DNA from: Brooklawnia sp050943675
GTDB lineage: Bacteria > Actinomycetota > Actinomycetes > Propionibacteriales > Propionibacteriaceae
Reading direction: 5' to 3'
Length of the DNA: 27,006 nucleotides
NCBI GenBank assembly: GCA_050943675.1
Contig: JBMNPP010000011.1
Coordinates: 1 to 27,006, forward strand
Below, piece after piece: positions 22,820 through 27,006 of the stretch; positions within the stretch are counted from its first letter, which is position 1; each line of letters begins with the position of its first letter. The position numbers and the translations under genes were made by a program. Below the pieces are notes generated by a model. It did not search any database, had not been told where the DNA came from, and saw only the letters and a list, made by a program, of their open reading frames with translations.

Positions 22820-23476
22820 CTATCCGACCACGATGACGTGCAGGGTGCGCGGACCGTGCACTCCCTCGACGCGGGTCAGCTCGATATCGCTGGTTGCCGA
22901 GCCGCCACTGATCCAGGTCAGTGGCTGGCCTGCCTGCACCGCCGGCTTCAGCCGCACAACTGCTTCCGGGACACCGGAGACCAACTGGTCGGTCCTGATC
23001 ACACAGATGTGCACATCGGGCACCAGGGTCAGCGCCCGGCGGCCCTGGTCAGCAGAGTGGTCGAGCACGATGGTGCCGGTCTCGGCAGCACCGACAGTTG
23101 CTGCAGTGACCACAGCACCGATCTGGTTCAGCTCGGCTGCGCTGAGCGGGGCACCTGGCGCATCCACGTGCAACTGCACCCCGGCACCAGCGATGGCCTC
23201 CTGCCATTGGCTGGCCAGCCCGTGCGGGACAACTGCGGATTCCACACCATTGCTTCGCAGTGCCTCGGCGATCTTCTCACCGACCTGGGCCGGCGAGCAC
23301 TGGACGACGGTGGCCTTGTAGTCGACGACCTTTTCGACGAAGTCGCCCAGCACGTCGTCAATGGCGACTGGTTGGCCGTAGACCCAGTCGACTGGTGCGT
23401 CCTCGGCGGGCGACCGGTCAGGCACATCGGTCAGCGCGGTGCGCACGCGCGCCAGGATCTCTTCACGAGCGCTCAT
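22820..23476 (-). CDS. lutC: Lactate utilization protein C (LUD domain)
   Basis: 218 aa. Third component of the LutABC complex that oxidises L-lactate to pyruvate. LUD-domain features: TVVQCSPAQVGEKIAEAL, ATVGAAETGTIVLDHSADQGRRALTLVPDVHICVI and a C-terminal VHGPRTLHVIVVG. I use the ATG at 23476 because it has GAGGAG upstream and overlaps the lutB TGA (ATGA); an ATG 10 codons earlier lies within lutB. Confidence 0.93.
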   Translation of the reverse strand: MSAREEILARVRTALTDVPDRSPAEDAPVDWVYGQPVAIDDVLGDFVEKVVDYKATVVQCSPAQVGEKIAEALRSNGVESAVVPHGLASQWQEAIAGAGVQLHVDAPGAPLSAAELNQIGAVVTAATVGAAETGTIVLDHSADQGRRALTLVPDVHICVIRTDQLVSGVPEAVVRLKPAVQAGQPLTWISGGSATSDIELTRVEGVHGPRTLHVIVVG

Positions 23477-24975
23477 CTGGATTCTCCTCGGTTCTGCTTC
23501 CACCATTGCCGGAATGACTGGTTGGGCACCATCGGCACATCACGGGCCCTGGTCCACCGGGAAACCGGGCCCGGCAGCGGGCCGATCTTCTCGATGCCCA
23601 TGGCTCCGGCCACCTTGCCGGCCAGTGCCGTGCTGCGGCCCGCCAGTGCGAGGTTCTTGTGGTCCTTCATCACCCACGAGGCGATGCTCATCAGCTGCGG
23701 CTCGGCGGTGTTGGGCAGGTGCGGCTTGTCCTGCTTCTTCGCCTCGACCACCTTGTGCCGCTCGTGCACCAGCAGGTCGGCGATCGGGATCCGCACCGGA
23801 CAGACGTCGTTGCACGCGGCGCACAGGCTGGACGCGAATGGCAGCGAGCGGTCGATCTCGGAATCAGTGCCCCTCAATTGCGTGTTCAGGATCGCGCCGA
23901 TCGGGCCCGGATAGACCGAACCGTAGGTGTGCCCACCCACCCGCTCATAAACCGGGCAGATGTTCAGGCAGGCCGAGCAGCGGATGCAGCGCAACGCCGC
24001 CCGCCCGACCGGGTCGGCCAGCACATTGGTGCGGCCATTGTCCACCAGCACGACGTGCACATTCTGTGGCCCGTCGCCGGGAGTGACTCCGGACCAGACG
24101 CTGGTGTACGGGTTCATCCGCTCACCGGTCGAGCTACGCGGCAGCAACTGCAGGAAGACTTCCAGGTCGTCGAAGGTGGGCAGGATCTTCTCGATGCCCA
24201 CCACTGAGATCAGGGTCTCGGGCAGGGTCAGGCACATCCGGCCGTTGCCCTCGGATTCGACGACCACCAGCGAGCCGGTCTCGGCGATGGCGAAGTTGGC
24301 GCCCGATGTCGAGGTCTGGGCGCGCAGGAACTTGTCGCGCAGGTGTTGGCGGGCCGCACCGGCCAGGTTGACCGGCTGGTCGTCCAGGCCCTCTGGTGGC
24401 GGGGTGCCGTAGCGTCCCATCTCTTCCAGGAAGATCTCGCGGACCTCGGCCCGGTTACGGTGCAGCGCCGGCACCACGATGTGGCTGGGCCGGTCGTGGC
24501 CCAACTGGACGATCAACTCGGCCAGGTCGGTCTCCCAGGCAGCGATGCCGGCAGCCTCCAGAGCCTCGTTCATGTCGATTTCCTGGGTGAGGATCGACTT
24601 CACCTTGACCAGTTCTGCCTGGCCGCTGGCCTTAACCAGTTCGATGACGATGCGGTTGGCCTCATCGGCGTCGCGGGCCCAGTGCACCTGCCCACCGGCG
24701 GCGGTGAAGTTCTGCTCGAACTGCACCAGGTAGTCGTCCAGGTGCCTGCCGACCCTGGTCTTGATCTGTTCGCCAGCGGTGCGCAGATCCTGCCAGTTGT
24801 CGAGTTCGGCGACCACCCGGGCACGCTTGTTGCGGATGGTGGTGGTGGCGTGCCGCAGGTTGGCCCGCTGCTGATTGTTGGCCAGCGCCTTCTTCGCGGC
24901 CACCTGGAATTTGGGCGAATCACGGTATTCGCCGGGCGGTGGTGCCGGAGTAAGCCGGGTTTGGTCGGTACTCAT
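23473..24975 (-). CDS. lutB: Lactate utilization iron-sulfur protein B
   Basis: 500 aa. N-terminal LUD domain (about 60-320) with AIAETGSLVVVESEGNGRM, then two ferredoxin-type cysteine clusters: C330-x2-C333-x2-C336-x3-C340 and C385-x2-C388-x3-C392, the second lacking a fourth near Cys-Pro repeat. This is the electron-transfer subunit. I start at the ATG at 24975 (MSTDQTRLTP), which overlaps the lutA stop by 4 nt; longer frames run antisensically through lutA. Confidence 0.95.
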   Translation of the reverse strand: MSTDQTRLTPAPPPGEYRDSPKFQVAAKKALANNQQRANLRHATTTIRNKRARVVAELDNWQDLRTAGEQIKTRVGRHLDDYLVQFEQNFTAAGGQVHWARDADEANRIVIELVKASGQAELVKVKSILTQEIDMNEALEAAGIAAWETDLAELIVQLGHDRPSHIVVPALHRNRAEVREIFLEEMGRYGTPPPEGLDDQPVNLAGAARQHLRDKFLRAQTSTSGANFAIAETGSLVVVESEGNGRMCLTLPETLISVVGIEKILPTFDDLEVFLQLLPRSSTGERMNPYTSVWSGVTPGDGPQNVHVVLVDNGRTNVLADPVGRAALRCIRCSACLNICPVYERVGGHTYGSVYPGPIGAILNTQLRGTDSEIDRSLPFASSLCAACNDVCPVRIPIADLLVHERHKVVEAKKQDKPHLPNTAEPQLMSIASWVMKDHKNLALAGRSTALAGKVAGAMGIEKIGPLPGPVSRWTRARDVPMVPNQSFRQWWKQNRGESR

Positions 24976-25721
24976 CGCAGCTCTCCTTCGGTCCGGGCCA
25001 GGATCTCGACCAGGTGGATGGGTTTGATGCCGGCGTTGGTGCGGTTCAGGACCCCACCGATGTTCAGCAGGCACAGGTTGTCACCGGCCACCAGGTATTC
25101 GGCTCCGGTGGAGGCCACGTTGCGGGCCTTGTCGCCGGCCATGGTGACCGAGACATCCGGGTTCTTCAGCGAGAAAGTGCCACCGAATCCGCAGCAGGTG
25201 TCCTTGTCGGGCAGGTCGAGCAGACTGATCCCGCGCACGGCCTTGAGCAACTGATAGGGCCGGTCGCCGACCCTGGCGACCCTGGCGGAGTGGCAGGTCG
25301 GGTGGTAGGTGACCCGGTGCGGGAAGTAGGCACCCACATCGGTCACCCCGAGCACGTCGACGAGGAACTCGCTGATGTCGTAGGTGCGTCCGGCCACTGC
25401 TGCCACCCGCTCAGCGATCGAATCACCGCCGTCGCGGCGGGCCAGCATCTCGTGCTGGTGACGCACCGAGCCGACGCATGAGCCGGATGGGCCAACGATG
25501 TATTCGTAGCGCTCGAAGGCCTTCAGGAAGGTCTTGACCGAGCCGGTCGCCTGGTCGTAGTAGCCGGTGTTGGTGAAGATCTGCCCGCAGCAGGTCTGCT
25601 CCTCGGGGAATTCGACCCTGCAGCCGAGCCGCTCAAGCAACTTGACCGTGGCGATCGGGGTGTTGGGAAACATCACATCGTTCGCGCAGGTGGCGAACAA
25701 GGCGACGGTTTTCGGTTTCAT
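24972..25721 (-). CDS. lutA: Lactate utilization protein A (CCG-domain protein)
   Basis: 249 aa. Two cysteine-rich CCG domains: Cys44-Cys45 in EQTCCGQIF and Cys176-Cys177 in KDTCCGFGG, with additional cysteines at 12, 82 and 143 that help bind [4Fe-4S] centres, as in glycolate oxidase GlpC/heterodisulfide-reductase-like subunits. The ATG at 25721 follows a near-perfect AAGGAGG site at 5 nt. First of three overlapping lut genes, 32 nt after lctP. Confidence 0.95.
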   Translation of the reverse strand: MKPKTVALFATCANDVMFPNTPIATVKLLERLGCRVEFPEEQTCCGQIFTNTGYYDQATGSVKTFLKAFERYEYIVGPSGSCVGSVRHQHEMLARRDGGDSIAERVAAVAGRTYDISEFLVDVLGVTDVGAYFPHRVTYHPTCHSARVARVGDRPYQLLKAVRGISLLDLPDKDTCCGFGGTFSLKNPDVSVTMAGDKARNVASTGAEYLVAGDNLCLLNIGGVLNRTNAGIKPIHLVEILARTEGELR

Positions 25722-25753
25722 GCGCCCCTCCTTGGGCTTGTTCACGAGGTTGT

Positions 25754-27006
25754 TCACGGCACCATCCAGCCGAGCACCGAGGTTGATTGCGCTCCGACGA
25801 GCAGGCAGAGCGCGATGAGCAGGCCGATGCTCCACGGCAGCGACTTGCGCAGCATGTCCGATTCGCGTCCGGCAACTGCACTGGCAGCGATGGCCAGGGT
25901 CTGGGGTGCGATCATCTTGCCCACTGCCCCGCCGACGGTGTTGCCGGCCACCAGCAACTTGGGTGCCACCCCGATGCCCTCGGCAGCGGCCTGCTGCAGG
26001 GTCGAGAACAGTGCGGTGGTCGAGGTTCCCGAACCGGTCACGGCTGTGCCGATGTAACCGAGGACGGGTGCGAGGAAGGCGAACACTGTGCCGGCCTGCT
26101 TGATCCAGTTGCCGATGGTCAGGGTCTGCCCGGACAGGTTCATCACATAGGCCAGCGCGAGCACCGAACCGATGGTGACGAAGGTCCACCGCAGTTTGTA
26201 AACCTGCGAGGTGAAGACCTGGAAGATCTCACTGAACTTCATGCCGAAGATCAGCCCGATCACGATGGCGGTAATCAGCAGCAGGGTGCCCGGCGAACTG
26301 AGCCAGCCGAAGTTGTAGGCCAGCGAGGTGGAGGCCTCACCGGTCGCGGTGAGCACCATCGGCTGGGTGCCGTCCCACAGGCCGGGCCAGTTGATCTTCA
26401 GGTCGGTGCTGGCCAGGGCGGTCTTGATGGGCCCCACCAGTTGAGCCAGGCAGAAGACCACGATCACCAGCAGGTAGGGGAACAGCGCCCAGGCCACCCT
26501 GGAGCCCGAGATGCTGATGCTGCCTGCAGGGGCCGGCTCGCGCCCGGTGAGCCGGACGGCGGCCTCGGTGGTGCCCTTCGGCTGCCAGACGCGAAGCATC
26601 AGCACACCGATCGCAAGCGAACCGAGCCCAGCGATCATGTCGGTCAGTTCGGTCGAGATGAAGGTGGCGCTCAGCACGGTGAGCAGTGCGTAGCTGATGC
26701 CGAGCGTCAGCGCCAGCGGCCAGACCTGCCTGACGCCCTTGGCGCCGTCCATGATCACCAGCAACAGCAACGGGATGATCCAGACCAGCACCGCTGTCTG
26801 GTGGCTGATCATCACACCGATCTCCAGGTACGGGATGTCGGTGAGGTTTCCGCCGGTGATCACCGGGGTGGCGACAGCGCCGTAGGGCACCGCGAAGGTG
26901 TTGCCGACCAGCACGGTGAGGGCGGCCTTGAGCGGCTTGAAGCCGATGGCCACCAGCATCACCGCGATGATGGCGACCGGGGCGCCGAACCCGGCCAGGG
27001 CCTCGA
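25754..27006 (-). CDS. lctP: L-lactate permease (5' end outside window)
   Basis: Partial: 417 codons plus two bases run to the window edge with no start, including EALAGFGAPVAIIAVMLVA, a conserved LctP segment, before the first internal Met. About ten or more membrane helices follow. GYIGTAVTGSGTSTTALFSTLQQ and PKLLVAGNTVGGAVGKMIAPQTLAIA are signature segments of the LctP/LldP lactate:H+ symporter family. It leads the lactate operon: it imports the substrate that LutABC oxidises. Its promoter lies beyond the window. Confidence 0.96.
   Translation of the reverse strand, partial: EALAGFGAPVAIIAVMLVAIGFKPLKAALTVLVGNTFAVPYGAVATPVITGGNLTDIPYLEIGVMISHQTAVLVWIIPLLLLVIMDGAKGVRQVWPLALTLGISYALLTVLSATFISTELTDMIAGLGSLAIGVLMLRVWQPKGTTEAAVRLTGREPAPAGSISISGSRVAWALFPYLLVIVVFCLAQLVGPIKTALASTDLKINWPGLWDGTQPMVLTATGEASTSLAYNFGWLSSPGTLLLITAIVIGLIFGMKFSEIFQVFTSQVYKLRWTFVTIGSVLALAYVMNLSGQTLTIGNWIKQAGTVFAFLAPVLGYIGTAVTGSGTSTTALFSTLQQAAAEGIGVAPKLLVAGNTVGGAVGKMIAPQTLAIAASAVAGRESDMLRKSLPWSIGLLIALCLLVGAQSTSVLGWMVP

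Overview
The window is GC-rich chromosomal DNA with dense coding, many GTG starts and repeated 1-4 nt gene overlaps (ATGA/GTGA). Several genes are typical of Actinomycetota: a GroES-like protein paired with a DUF3618 protein, a Pol IV with an extended C-terminus, and a multi-repeat DUF5671 protein. The LctP-LutABC lactate operon and the form of the dihydrofolate reductase would suit a relative of Propionibacteriaceae, but that placement is inference.

Layout. 1-975: 5' part of a FUSC/aromatic-acid-exporter-like membrane protein. 1181-4806: four-gene glycine-betaine/osmoprotectant ABC importer (permease, CBS-domain ATPase, permease, lipoprotein), followed upstream by an IclR-type regulator (5090-5851). 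5935-6209: tandem duplication carrying two copies of a 71-bp palindromic element. 6234-7448: a UBP zinc finger fused to DUF5996. 7679-8290: a small membrane-anchored protein. 8324-8394: a third copy of the 71-bp element, flanked by an exact 8-bp direct repeat. 8408-9421: adenine/adenosine-deaminase-like enzyme. 9638-11820: membrane esterase and TehA/SLAC1-type transporter. 11854-13990: six-repeat DUF5671 protein and a small anchored protein. 14222-14293: tRNA-Lys(CTT). 14365-15092: GroES-like and DUF3618 genes, divergent from a Bcp peroxiredoxin (15162-15647). 15682-15763: tRNA-Leu(TAG). 15873-18326: an 11-residue leader peptide, a candidate ribosome-binding-site-sequestering stem, an ABC-F ATPase and a class I glutamine amidotransferase. 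18291-27006: a ten-gene minus-strand run, lctP (partial)-lutA-lutB-lutC-rph-rdgB-thyA-folA-maoC-like-dinB.

How the genes fit together. The first block imports compatible solutes. The last block takes up and oxidises lactate (LctP plus the LutABC iron-sulfur complex) and continues, with gaps of 27 nt or less, into RNA trimming, nucleotide-pool cleaning, thymidylate/folate synthesis and translesion synthesis. The GroES-like/DUF3618/Bcp cluster looks like stress housekeeping.

The most interesting items are the 71-bp MITE-like element family, the short-leader/SD-stem arrangement ahead of the ABC-F gene, and the zinc-finger-DUF5996 fusion that keeps a good internal ribosome-binding site at its junction. 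I saw no CRISPR array, prophage, transposase gene or obvious defence island.
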